Positions 17,278 through 25,961 of a stretch of DNA of 64,000 bases are shown piece after piece; position 1 is the stretch's first letter; each line of letters starts with the position of its first letter. The position numbers and the translations under genes are program-made. The notes under the pieces are model-generated. The model made no database searches, was not told the origin of the DNA, and saw only the letters and a list, made by a program, of their open reading frames with translations. This DNA comes from Variovorax beijingensis. Its GTDB lineage: Bacteria; Pseudomonadota; Gammaproteobacteria; Burkholderiales; Burkholderiaceae_C. The stretch spans positions 310,001 to 374,000 of the forward strand of contig NZ_VIVL01000002.1 in the NCBI RefSeq assembly GCF_007828835.1. Direction: 5' to 3'.

Positions 17278-18093
17278 ATGGCCGATTCCGACAACAAGAA
17301 CAAAGACGCAGAAGACGAGCTGGCAGGCACCGAGCAACCGTTCGTGCAACATCTGGTCGAGCTGCGCGACCGGCTGCTCTACTGCGTCTACGGCCTGGCG
17401 GTCGCGGGCATCCTGCTGGCCATCTGGCCGGGCCCGGGCGGGCTGATCGACCTGATCGCGATGCCGATCCGCGCGCACATGCCGCCGGACGCCAAGCTCA
17501 TCGCCATCGGCGTGTTCTCGCCGTTCTTCGTGCCGCTCAAGGTGCTCATGATGACGGCGGTGCTGCTGGCGCTGCCCTGGCTCATGTACCAGGCCTGGAT
17601 GTTCATTGCGCCGGGCCTCTACAGCCATGAAAAGCGCTTTGCGCTGCCGCTGATCTTCTTCGGCAGCCTGCTGGCCTATGCGGGCATCGCCTTCGTGCAG
17701 TTCTTCGTGCTGGACAAGATGTTCAGCTTCATCCAGAAGTTCACGCCGGCCGCGGTGGCGGCCACGCCCGACATCTCCTCGTATGTCGAAGCCATCCTCT
17801 CGCTCTACATCGCGTTCGGCGTGGCCTTCCAGGTGCCGATCGTCGTGATGCTGCTGGTGCGCTTCGAGATGGTCACCATCGAGAAGCTCAAGTCCTTCCG
17901 CGGCTACTTCATCGTTGTGGCCTTCGTGGTGGCCGCGGTGCTCACGCCGCCGGACGTGGTGTCGCAGCTCGCGCTGGCGGTGCCGATGTGCCTGCTCTAC
18001 GAGGTCGGCATCATCGGTGCGCGCTATTTCGCGAGTACCGGCAAGAAATCCGAAGAGGAAGAGAAAAGCGCCGATTCCTCGGCGTCTTCCTGA
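17278..18093 (+). CDS. tatC: Twin-arginine translocase subunit TatC
   Basis: A 271-residue polytopic TatC with six predicted membrane helices. Motifs: FVQHLVELRDRLLY near the N terminus (signal-peptide-binding surface), SPFFVPLKV, the long periplasmic loop, FGVAFQVPIV and LTPPDVVSQLALAVPM. The acidic tail EEEEKSADSSASS is typical of the region. A Tat substrate, the Rieske protein, is encoded later in the window. Convergent with the htrA-type gene, with only four bases between the stops. Confidence 0.95.
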   Translation: MADSDNKNKDAEDELAGTEQPFVQHLVELRDRLLYCVYGLAVAGILLAIWPGPGGLIDLIAMPIRAHMPPDAKLIAIGVFSPFFVPLKVLMMTAVLLALPWLMYQAWMFIAPGLYSHEKRFALPLIFFGSLLAYAGIAFVQFFVLDKMFSFIQKFTPAAVAATPDISSYVEAILSLYIAFGVAFQVPIVVMLLVRFEMVTIEKLKSFRGYFIVVAFVVAAVLTPPDVVSQLALAVPMCLLYEVGIIGARYFASTGKKSEEEEKSADSSASS

Positions 18094-18097
18094 CCGG

Positions 18098-19258
<1,161 letters not shown>

Positions 19259-19382
19259 GAAGCTTGAGATAAAACGGGGGAATACGCCGTCCACGCGGCG
19301 CCAACGGGTCCATTGTCCCTCAACCCCCATCCGCCAGAAACCGCGCGCTGCGGTCGAGAATGACAAAGGTCCGGTGCGCCAA

Positions 19383-19398
19383 TAAGGGATAACCCTTA
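19383..19398. promoter_or_regulatory. 16-bp inverted repeat upstream of the MHS transporter gene
   Basis: TAAGGG-ATAA-CCCTTA is a perfect inverted repeat with 6-bp arms in the 288-base region between the protease and transporter genes, the AT-richest spot of that region. A second, GC-rich inverted repeat (8-bp arms around one base) lies at 19446-19462. Either could be an operator for the transporter or the divergent protease; no regulator is known. Confidence 0.3.
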
Positions 19399-19546
19399 GC
19401 ATCGCACAGCGAGCCCACACGGCTCCGAGTTCCGGCCTTCCGCGCCGCCCACCCGGTGGGCGCGGCCTGGCGTTTCGCCTGCGCGCCGATTTTCCGCTTC
19501 CCATCCCTCGGCGGCCCGGCGCGCGGCAACGACCTCCCTGCCCGCA

Positions 19547-20890
19547 ATGACTTCTCACGCAATCTCCCCGGACGGCACGCAGCCGGCGCCGGCGCGCGCG
19601 CTCGGCGCGCGCGACTACAAGACCCTGGCCCTGTCTGCGCTCGGCGGAACGCTGGAGTTCTACGACTTCGTCATCTACGTGTTCTTCGCCACCGTGCTGG
19701 GTGCGCTTTTCTTTCCCGCCGACATGCCCGACTGGCTGCGGCAGCTCCAGACTTTCGGCATCTTCGCCGCCGGCTACCTGGCCCGCCCGGTGGGCGGCAT
19801 CGTCATCGCGCATTTCGGCGACCTGCTCGGCCGCAAGCGCATGTTCACGCTGTCGATCTTCCTGATGGCGGCGCCCACGCTGGTCATCGGCCTTCTGCCT
19901 ACCTACGCGAGCATCGGCATCGCCGCACCCTTGCTGCTGCTGGCCATGCGCGTGCTGCAGGGCGCGGCGATCGGCGGCGAAATGCCCGGTGCCTGGGTGT
20001 TCATCGGCGAGCACGTGCCGGCGCGGCGCTACGGTTTTGGCATCGGCATGCTGACCTCGGGCATCACGGGCGGCATCCTGCTGGGCTCTCTCGTGGCCGT
20101 GGCCATCAACCGCCACTATTCGCCGGCGGAGGTGAGCGGTTTTGCCTGGCGCATTCCCTTCGTGCTGGGCGGCGTGTTCGGCCTCGTCTCGGTGTATCTG
20201 CGCCGTTTCCTGCACGAGACGCCGGTCTTCAAGGAGCTGGCAGACCGCAAGACCGTGGCGCGCGAGCTGCCGCTGCGCACCGTGCTGCGCGAGCACCGCG
20301 CGGCCAGTGTCTACGTGGCGCTGCTGACCTGGGTGCTGTCGGCCGCCATCGTGGTGGTGGTGCTGTACACGCCCACCTACCTGCAGAAGGTGCACCACAT
20401 CCCGGCTGCGCTGGCGCTGGAAGCCAATGCACTCGCCACGCTGACGCTGACCATCGGCTGCATGCTGGTCGGCTGGGCCAGCGACCGCATCGGCACGCGC
20501 GCCGTGATGCTCGTCGGATGGGGCGGCCTGTTCGTGACGGCTTACCTTTTCTACACGGGGCTGCCCGGCGCGCCGGCCACGCTGTTCTGGCACTACGGCC
20601 TGGTGGGATTGTTCGTGGGCACCATCGCCACCGTGCCGATTGCCGGCGTGCGCGCGTTTCCGGCGCCGGTGCGCTTCACGGGGCTTTCGTTCGCCTACAA
20701 CATGTCGTATGCCGTGTTCGGCGGACTGACGCCCGTGATCCTCACGCTCTGGCTGCAGCACGACACCATGGCGCCGGCGCATTACGTCGCCGTGCTGGCC
20801 GGGCTGGGTTTCGTGCTGGCCCTGTGGCCATTGGCGGCGCGCGGCCATGCGATGCGCGACGGCATCGGGAGCGCGACAATGGCGCGATGA
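19547..20890 (+). CDS. MFS transporter, metabolite:H+ symporter (MHS/ProP-like) family
   Basis: A 447-residue major facilitator with about twelve helices. The N-terminal LGGTLEFYDFVIYVFFA and the loop 2-3 motif GDLLGRKRMF are typical of the MHS subfamily that imports organic acids or osmolytes (citrate, ketoglutarate, proline-betaine); GGEMPGAWVFIGEHVPARRYG is the helix 4-5 signature. The substrate is not predictable. The stop overlaps the start of the Nif3-like gene (ATGA). Confidence 0.88.
   Translation: MTSHAISPDGTQPAPARALGARDYKTLALSALGGTLEFYDFVIYVFFATVLGALFFPADMPDWLRQLQTFGIFAAGYLARPVGGIVIAHFGDLLGRKRMFTLSIFLMAAPTLVIGLLPTYASIGIAAPLLLLAMRVLQGAAIGGEMPGAWVFIGEHVPARRYGFGIGMLTSGITGGILLGSLVAVAINRHYSPAEVSGFAWRIPFVLGGVFGLVSVYLRRFLHETPVFKELADRKTVARELPLRTVLREHRAASVYVALLTWVLSAAIVVVVLYTPTYLQKVHHIPAALALEANALATLTLTIGCMLVGWASDRIGTRAVMLVGWGGLFVTAYLFYTGLPGAPATLFWHYGLVGLFVGTIATVPIAGVRAFPAPVRFTGLSFAYNMSYAVFGGLTPVILTLWLQHDTMAPAHYVAVLAGLGFVLALWPLAARGHAMRDGIGSATMAR
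20875..20880 (+). promoter_or_regulatory. -10-like GACAAT at the Nif3-like gene start
   Basis: GACAAT lies inside the end of the transporter gene, six bases before the ATG at 20887: the same arrangement as upstream of the epimerase gene. It predicts a leaderless internal transcript for the Nif3-like gene and pdxA. No Shine-Dalgarno sequence is apparent. Confidence 0.3.
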
Positions 20891-21660
20891 GCACCACTCG
20901 CCATGAATTGCTGCATGCCTTCGACCTGCTCCTTGCGCCGTCGCGCTTCAAGGACTACGGACCCAATGGCCTGCAGGTCGAGGGCCGCACCGTGGTGCGG
21001 AAGATCGTCTCCGGCGTGACGGCGAGCCGCGCGCTCATCGAGGCCGCCATCCATGCCGAGGCCGACGCCATCTTCGTGCACCACGGCCTGTTCTGGCGCG
21101 GCCAGGACGGTTGCGTCACCGGCTGGATGAAGCAGCGCCTGGGCCTGCTGCTGGGCGACGACGTCAACCTCTTCGCCTACCACCTGCCGCTCGATGCGCA
21201 TCCGGAGCTTGGCAACAACGCGCAGCTCGGCCTGCAGCTCGGCTTGCTCGCCCATGCGGGCGCGACGGGACGCTTCGGCGAGCAGGAGCTGGGCTTCCTC
21301 GGCGCGCGCAACAACGGGGAAGCCTTTGCCAGCGCCAAGGAACTGGCCGCGCATGCGGAGAAGGTGCTGCAGCGGCCCGTCACCCTGGTGGACACGACGC
21401 ACCGTCCGATCAAGAACATCGCCTGGTGCACGGGCGGCGCCCAGGGCTACTTCGAGGCGGCCATTGCGGCCGGGGCCGATGCCTTCATCACCGGCGAGAT
21501 CTCCGAACCCCAGGCCCACTACGCCCGGGAGATGGGCGTCGCCTTCCTGGCCTGCGGCCACCATGCCACCGAGCGCTATGGCGCGCAGGCGGTGGCCGGC
21601 CACGTGGCGGCCCAGCTCGGGCTGAAGCACGAGTTCATCGACATCGACAATCCGGCATGA
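20887..21660 (+). CDS. Nif3-like dinuclear metal-centre hexameric protein
   Basis: A 257-residue YbgI/NIF3-family protein. Metal-binding segments are FVHHGLFWRG, AYHLPLDAHPELGNNAQL, and near the C terminus FITGEISEPQAHYARE and ACGHHATERYG with paired histidines. The family forms hexameric toroids with two-metal sites; relatives have been linked to GTP cyclohydrolase-like or NAD-salvage functions, without certainty. It overlaps both neighbours by ATGA, so it is co-translated with pdxA. Confidence 0.9.
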   Translation: MSTTRHELLHAFDLLLAPSRFKDYGPNGLQVEGRTVVRKIVSGVTASRALIEAAIHAEADAIFVHHGLFWRGQDGCVTGWMKQRLGLLLGDDVNLFAYHLPLDAHPELGNNAQLGLQLGLLAHAGATGRFGEQELGFLGARNNGEAFASAKELAAHAEKVLQRPVTLVDTTHRPIKNIAWCTGGAQGYFEAAIAAGADAFITGEISEPQAHYAREMGVAFLACGHHATERYGAQAVAGHVAAQLGLKHEFIDIDNPA

Positions 21661-22715
21661 GCGGCCAGGCTCCCCGCGCTCCCGTCGCCATCACGCTGGG
21701 CGATCCCGCGGGCATCGGCCCGGAAATCATCGCCAAGGCTTTCCGCCAGGCGCCCGACGCCACGCGCGGTGCTTTCGTGGCCGGCGACGTGGCCGCGATG
21801 CGCCGGGCATCGCAGGCGCTGGCGTCGCCGGGGCAACCCGCCTGGCCGGTGGCGCAGATCGAGCGCATTGCCGAAGCGGCCGAGATGCCGCCGGGCTGCA
21901 TTCCGGTGCTGCAGGTGGTGGCGGCGCCGGCGCAAGACATCGTGCCGGGACGGATCGGCGCCGAAGCCGGCCGCGTGGCTGGCAACTGCGTGGTCTGGGC
22001 TGCACGCGCCGCATTGCGGGGCGAGATCGCCGCCATCGTCACGGCGCCGCTGCACAAGGAAGCACTGGCCGCGGCCGGGTTTCCCTATCCCGGCCACACC
22101 GAACTGCTGCAGGCCGAAGCCGCCGCGCACGCGGGCGTCGCGGTGGACGGCATGCCGGTGCGCATGATGCTGGCCAACGACGAGTTGCGCACCGTGCTGG
22201 TGAGCATCCACATGTCGCTGCGCGACGCCATCACGGCCGTGAGCTTCGGCAGCGTGCTGGAGACGCTGCGCATCACCCACCGCGCCTTGCAGCGCATGCT
22301 CGGGCGGGCGCCGCGCATCGGCGTGGCCGGCCTCAATCCGCATGCGGGCGAGGGCGGACTGTTCGGCTCCGAAGAGTGCGACATCATTGCACCGGCCATT
22401 GGAGCCGCCCAGGCCGAGGGCATCGACGCCCACGGGCCTTATGCGCCCGACACCGTCTTCATGCGCGCGCGCGCCAGGCCCGGCGTGCCGGGAAGCGGCG
22501 AGTTCGACGTGGTGATTGCGATGTACCACGACCAGGGCCTGATCCCGGTCAAGTACCTTGGCGTGGAGAAGGGCGTGAACGTGACGCTAGGCCTGCCGCT
22601 GGTGCGCACCAGCCCCGACCACGGCACCGCATTCGATATTGCGGGCACCGGCCGGGCCGATGCGTCGAGCCTCATCGAGGCGCTGCGCATGGCCAGAACC
22701 CTGGTGGGCGCCTGA
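21657..22715 (+). CDS. pdxA: 4-hydroxythreonine-4-phosphate dehydrogenase
   Basis: A 352-residue PdxA of the DXP-dependent pyridoxal phosphate pathway; it oxidises 4-phosphohydroxy-L-threonine using NAD. Motifs: ITLGDPAGIGPEI at the N terminus, APLHKEALAAAGFPYPGHTELL, GLNPHAGEGGLFGSEE with a metal-ligand His, and AMYHDQGLIPVKYLG. The ATG at 21657 overlaps the previous stop. Convergent with mscL. Confidence 0.95.
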   Translation: MSGQAPRAPVAITLGDPAGIGPEIIAKAFRQAPDATRGAFVAGDVAAMRRASQALASPGQPAWPVAQIERIAEAAEMPPGCIPVLQVVAAPAQDIVPGRIGAEAGRVAGNCVVWAARAALRGEIAAIVTAPLHKEALAAAGFPYPGHTELLQAEAAAHAGVAVDGMPVRMMLANDELRTVLVSIHMSLRDAITAVSFGSVLETLRITHRALQRMLGRAPRIGVAGLNPHAGEGGLFGSEECDIIAPAIGAAQAEGIDAHGPYAPDTVFMRARARPGVPGSGEFDVVIAMYHDQGLIPVKYLGVEKGVNVTLGLPLVRTSPDHGTAFDIAGTGRADASSLIEALRMARTLVGA

Positions 22716-22738
22716 TCAGGAAGGCTCGCGGCGGCGGC

Positions 22739-23170
22739 TCAGGGGCGCTTCAGGCTGTCGCGGATTTCGCGCAGGAGGGCAATGTCCTCCGGCGGTGCCA
22801 CCGGCGCCGCGGGCGCCTCCGCATGCGTCTTGCGCAGCTTGTTGATCTGCTTGACCATCATGAAGATGATGAAGGCAAGGATGACGAAGTTGACCGCGAT
22901 GGTGATGAAATTGCCATAGGCCAGCACCGGCACGCCGGCCTTCTTGAGGTCGGCCAGGTTGTTGGCGACACCCGGCGGCGCGGTGCCCAGTACCACGTAC
23001 AGGTTCGAGAAATCCAGCTTGCCGAACACCAGCCCGACGACCGGCATGATGATGTCGGCAACGATCGAATCGACGATCTTCCCGAATGCCGCGCCAATGA
23101 TCACGCCGACTGCGAGATCGATCACGTTGCCCTTGACGGCAAATTCCTTGAACTCACTGAGGATGCTCAT
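22739..23170 (-). CDS. mscL: Large-conductance mechanosensitive channel
   Basis: A 143-residue MscL. The N-terminal amphipathic helix and first membrane helix ([31 protein letters not shown]) are near identical to the family, with the glycine-rich pore lining; the second helix is [19 protein letters not shown], and the C-terminal bundle ends in [16 protein letters not shown]. It opens at high membrane tension to release solutes during osmotic downshock. Confidence 0.97.
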   Translation of the reverse strand: MSILSEFKEFAVKGNVIDLAVGVIIGAAFGKIVDSIVADIIMPVVGLVFGKLDFSNLYVVLGTAPPGVANNLADLKKAGVPVLAYGNFITIAVNFVILAFIIFMMVKQINKLRKTHAEAPAAPVAPPEDIALLREIRDSLKRP

Positions 23171-23281
23171 GATTTCAATATGCTCCAGGAGCGCTGGTGT
23201 TGAAGGTGCCGCAAGTATGCCTTCGGAACGGCTCCGGCCGGCGATGGCGCACCAATAGAAAAGCGCACATATTTCACGTTA

Positions 23282-23974
23282 ATGAATAATTTCTGGTTAA
23301 TTGCCACCGGCTTCGGTGACAGCGGCTTCCTGTTGCCCACTGCATTGGGAATTGCAATTTGGCTTGCAATCGACCGCAGCACGCGCCCGGCGGCGGTGCG
23401 ATGGGCGCTGCTATTCGGCGGTTGCGGTTTCATCGTGATGCTGTCCAAGCTCCTCTTCATGGGCTGGGGCATTGGCAGCGCCCATTTTGATTTCATCGGC
23501 TTCAGCGGGCATACCGCGCTGGCAACCAGCGTCTGGCCGGTCGTTTTCTGGCTGGCGGCGCGGCGGCGCGCACCAAACGTGCGCATGGTGGCTGCGGTAT
23601 CGGGATGGGTATGGGGCGCCTTCATTGGTGCGTCGCGCCTGGCCCTCGAAGTTCACTCCACCGCAGAGGTCGTCACGGGGGCGATGCTTGGAACAGTTGT
23701 AAGCGCAAGCTTTTTGCTGTTGCATTGGCACCAGTCCATGTCGGTCAAAACACCACGCTGGCTCGCCTGGGCGATGGCGCTGCCGCTCCTCTTTTTCATA
23801 GTGGGGCGGCCTGCACCCACACAGGACGCGCTGGAGGCCCTCGCAGCGTGGATGGCGGGCATCGAGCGCCCTTTCACCCGAGCCGATCTCCTGCAGAACC
23901 GCAGGGCCGTGCGTCAGCCTGCCAAAAGCACACAGTTTCTTACAAAAGAGCAAAGCTTTTCGGCGGGCGATTGA
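23282..23974 (+). CDS. PAP2-superfamily membrane phosphatase-like protein
   Basis: A 230-residue polytopic membrane protein with PAP2 features: a Lys in MLSKLLFMGWG, FIGFSGHTALATS (the SGH core) and GASRLALEVHSTAEVVTG (SR...H with Glu where Asp is usual at the end of the third motif). Such proteins dephosphorylate undecaprenyl pyrophosphate or related lipids. It lies directly upstream of the wza-wzb-wzc genes on the same strand, so recycling of the lipid carrier for exopolysaccharide synthesis is a reasonable guess. The ATG is AT-rich in context and lacks a strong Shine-Dalgarno. Confidence 0.78.
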   Translation: MNNFWLIATGFGDSGFLLPTALGIAIWLAIDRSTRPAAVRWALLFGGCGFIVMLSKLLFMGWGIGSAHFDFIGFSGHTALATSVWPVVFWLAARRRAPNVRMVAAVSGWVWGAFIGASRLALEVHSTAEVVTGAMLGTVVSASFLLLHWHQSMSVKTPRWLAWAMALPLLFFIVGRPAPTQDALEALAAWMAGIERPFTRADLLQNRRAVRQPAKSTQFLTKEQSFSAGD

Positions 23975-24345
23975 CGCGGAAGATTTGTGGTCGGAGCGCC
24001 ACAATTGCTCCGCGCAACCAGTTAATTGATAGTTCACATTTGCAAACTGCAAGACACAGCTGAAAGCGTGTCATCGAAGCCCCTTTTCCCAATGAAAGAG
24101 GCGCTTCAGACATTGATTCCCGAGATAACCCCATCGAGTCCCGGGTTAATCCGCATATAGACACATTTTTTGCATCTATTGAACGGAAAAGGGTCAATGT
24201 GCGGGCAGCGACAATTCGTTCCGGCCCGCCTGTCCACGATGCGCGGGCTTTGCTTTGACAAACCGCGGCAAAAAAAGTCCCGCCCAATATCAACTGGGCT
24301 CGGGCCTTGCATATGAATCGCGGCTGCTGAAAACCAATTTGTGCA
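23975..24345 (+). other. 371-base AT-rich leader of the exopolysaccharide locus
   Basis: No gene is visible. The region is markedly poorer in GC than its surroundings and holds a TTGTGG/CCACAA inverted repeat near 23987-24006, an imperfect hairpin at about 24075-24108, a TTGACA at 24255-24260 without a good -10 at normal spacing, and a weak sigma-54-like site at 24158-24174. No JUMPstart-like element was found. It most likely holds the wza promoter and control sites. Confidence 0.5.
24158..24174 (+). promoter_or_regulatory. Weak sigma-54-like site upstream of wza
   Basis: TAGACACATTTTTTGCA matches ten of thirteen fixed positions of the -24/-12 consensus, including a perfect TTGCA at -12, but the essential GG at -24 is GA. 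The predicted start would lie about 160 bases upstream of wza. Given the mismatch this is only a suggestion. Confidence 0.2.
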
Positions 24346-25509
24346 ATGGGGATCAATTTGACACGCTTCGTGAACCCGAAGGGGTGGGGTTTTGCCCTAA
24401 TGGGCGCGTTATTGCTGCAGGGCTGCGCACCGGGCTTCAATTCCGTGGGCGCCTACGAGGCGGACCAGAGCCTGCCGCCGGAGTTCCAGTACCTGCCGGC
24501 CGATGGTGCGCCGGATGGCGTCATCACGTCCATTTCGCCGGCCTTGATCCGCACGATGGCCGAGTCTCAGCCGGCAGCGGTTCCTGCGGAGGTGAAGGCG
24601 CTTTTCGGCGAATCGCCGGTCTACACCATCGGCCCGGGCGACGTCGTGGGCGTGATCGTCTATGACCATCCGGAACTGCTGCCGAATGCCGGTGCGGTGA
24701 TCACGCAGCAGGCAGACCCGACGGGCATCAGCGTGGCGCCCGGCTTCATCGTCGGCGCGGACGGGCAGATCACGTTCCCCTATATCGGCCGCGTCAAGCT
24801 CCAGGGGCTGACCGAAATCGAGGCCTCCGACCTCATCGCGGACCGCATCGCCACCTACATCAAGGCGCCGCAGGTCACGGTGCGCATCCAGTCCTTCCGA
24901 AGCCGCCGCGCCTTTGTCGAGGGCGAAGTGCGAAACCCGGGGCTGCAGATCTTCACCGACGTGCCGATGACGCTGGCCGAAGCCCTCAGCCGGGCCGGCG
25001 GCATCACCGCCAATGGCGACCGCTCGTTCGTGACGCTCACGCGCGGCGACAAGACCACGCTCATCAACCTGCCCAACCTGCAGGACCTGGGCGCGGACGC
25101 GAGCAGGATTCCGCTGCGCAACGGCGACGTGGTCCAGGTGCGGCACCGCGACGAGAGCAAGGTGTTCGTGATGGGCGAAATTGCCCGTCCGTCGGCGCTG
25201 CTCATGCACAACGGGCGGCTCAGCCTCAATGAGGCGCTGGGCGAGGCTGGCGGCCCCAGCCTGACTTCGGCCAACACGGGCCAGATCTACGTCATCCGCA
25301 ACAACGCGCGGGGCTTGCCGGCCATCTTCCACCTGAATGCCAAGAACCCGGCCGCGCTGGGCCTGGCCGAACGCTTCCCGCTGCAGCCGCGCGACGTCGT
25401 CTACATCGATTCGGTGCCGCTGGTTACCTGGAACCGCCTGGCCAGCCTGGTCCTGCCGGCCGCGCAAGTGATCAACGCCGGCGACGAAGTCTGGAGCCGC
25501 CACAGATGA
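24346..25509 (+). CDS. wza: Polysaccharide export outer-membrane lipoprotein Wza
   Basis: A 387-residue Wza-family protein. A lipoprotein signal ends in LLLQGC with the lipidated Cys27. The poly-export domain (YTIGPGDVVGVIVYDHPEL), followed by SLBB repeats (FVEGEVRNPGLQIFTDVPMTLAEALSRAGG and VFVMGEIARPSALLMHNGRLSLNEALGEAGG regions) and a C-terminal segment matches group 1 capsule and colanic-acid exporters, octameric outer-membrane channels. Overlaps wzb by ATGA; first of three co-translated genes. Confidence 0.93.
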   Translation: MGINLTRFVNPKGWGFALMGALLLQGCAPGFNSVGAYEADQSLPPEFQYLPADGAPDGVITSISPALIRTMAESQPAAVPAEVKALFGESPVYTIGPGDVVGVIVYDHPELLPNAGAVITQQADPTGISVAPGFIVGADGQITFPYIGRVKLQGLTEIEASDLIADRIATYIKAPQVTVRIQSFRSRRAFVEGEVRNPGLQIFTDVPMTLAEALSRAGGITANGDRSFVTLTRGDKTTLINLPNLQDLGADASRIPLRNGDVVQVRHRDESKVFVMGEIARPSALLMHNGRLSLNEALGEAGGPSLTSANTGQIYVIRNNARGLPAIFHLNAKNPAALGLAERFPLQPRDVVYIDSVPLVTWNRLASLVLPAAQVINAGDEVWSRHR

Positions 25510-25961
25510 AATCGGTCCTGACAGTCTGCATCGGCAACATCTGCCGCAGCCCGATGGCGGAAGGCATCCTGGCCGCGGGCCTGCCGCATCTTCGCGTGGT
25601 GTCGGCCGGCACCGGCGCTCTCGTGGGCAAGCCGGCCGACGCGATGGCGCAGAAGCTCATGCAGGAGCGCGGCATCGACATTTCCGGCCACCTGGCACAG
25701 CAGGTGAACCAGATGCTGTGCCGGCAGGCGGACCTGATCCTTGTCATGGACATGGCGCAGCGCCGCCATCTCGAGTCGGCCTACCCCTTCGTGCGCGGCA
25801 AGGTCTTTCGCATCGCCGAGGCCGCCAAGCAGGACGTGCCCGATCCCTACAAACAGGACGAGGCGGCCTTCGAGCATGCCCTGGCGCTCATCGACGTGGG
25901 AGCCAGGACATGGATCGACCGCATTTTGAAAATTACAAAACCTGAGCAGCAACCGACATGA
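25506..25961 (+). CDS. wzb: Low-molecular-weight protein tyrosine phosphatase Wzb
   Basis: A 151-residue LMW-PTP. The catalytic P-loop is VCIGNICRSPMAEG (Cys8, Arg14) and the general-acid Asp is in DPYKQDEAAFEHA at about residue 113. In Wzy-dependent systems it dephosphorylates the Wzc tyrosine cluster, cycling the export complex. Its position between wza and wzc, with ATGA overlaps on both sides, fixes the role. Confidence 0.95.
   Translation: MKSVLTVCIGNICRSPMAEGILAAGLPHLRVVSAGTGALVGKPADAMAQKLMQERGIDISGHLAQQVNQMLCRQADLILVMDMAQRRHLESAYPFVRGKVFRIAEAAKQDVPDPYKQDEAAFEHALALIDVGARTWIDRILKITKPEQQPT

Noticed and set aside
23975..24345. JUMPstart/ops element in the wza leader
   Set aside because: No GGCGGTAG-type ops core was found in this region on the plus strand.
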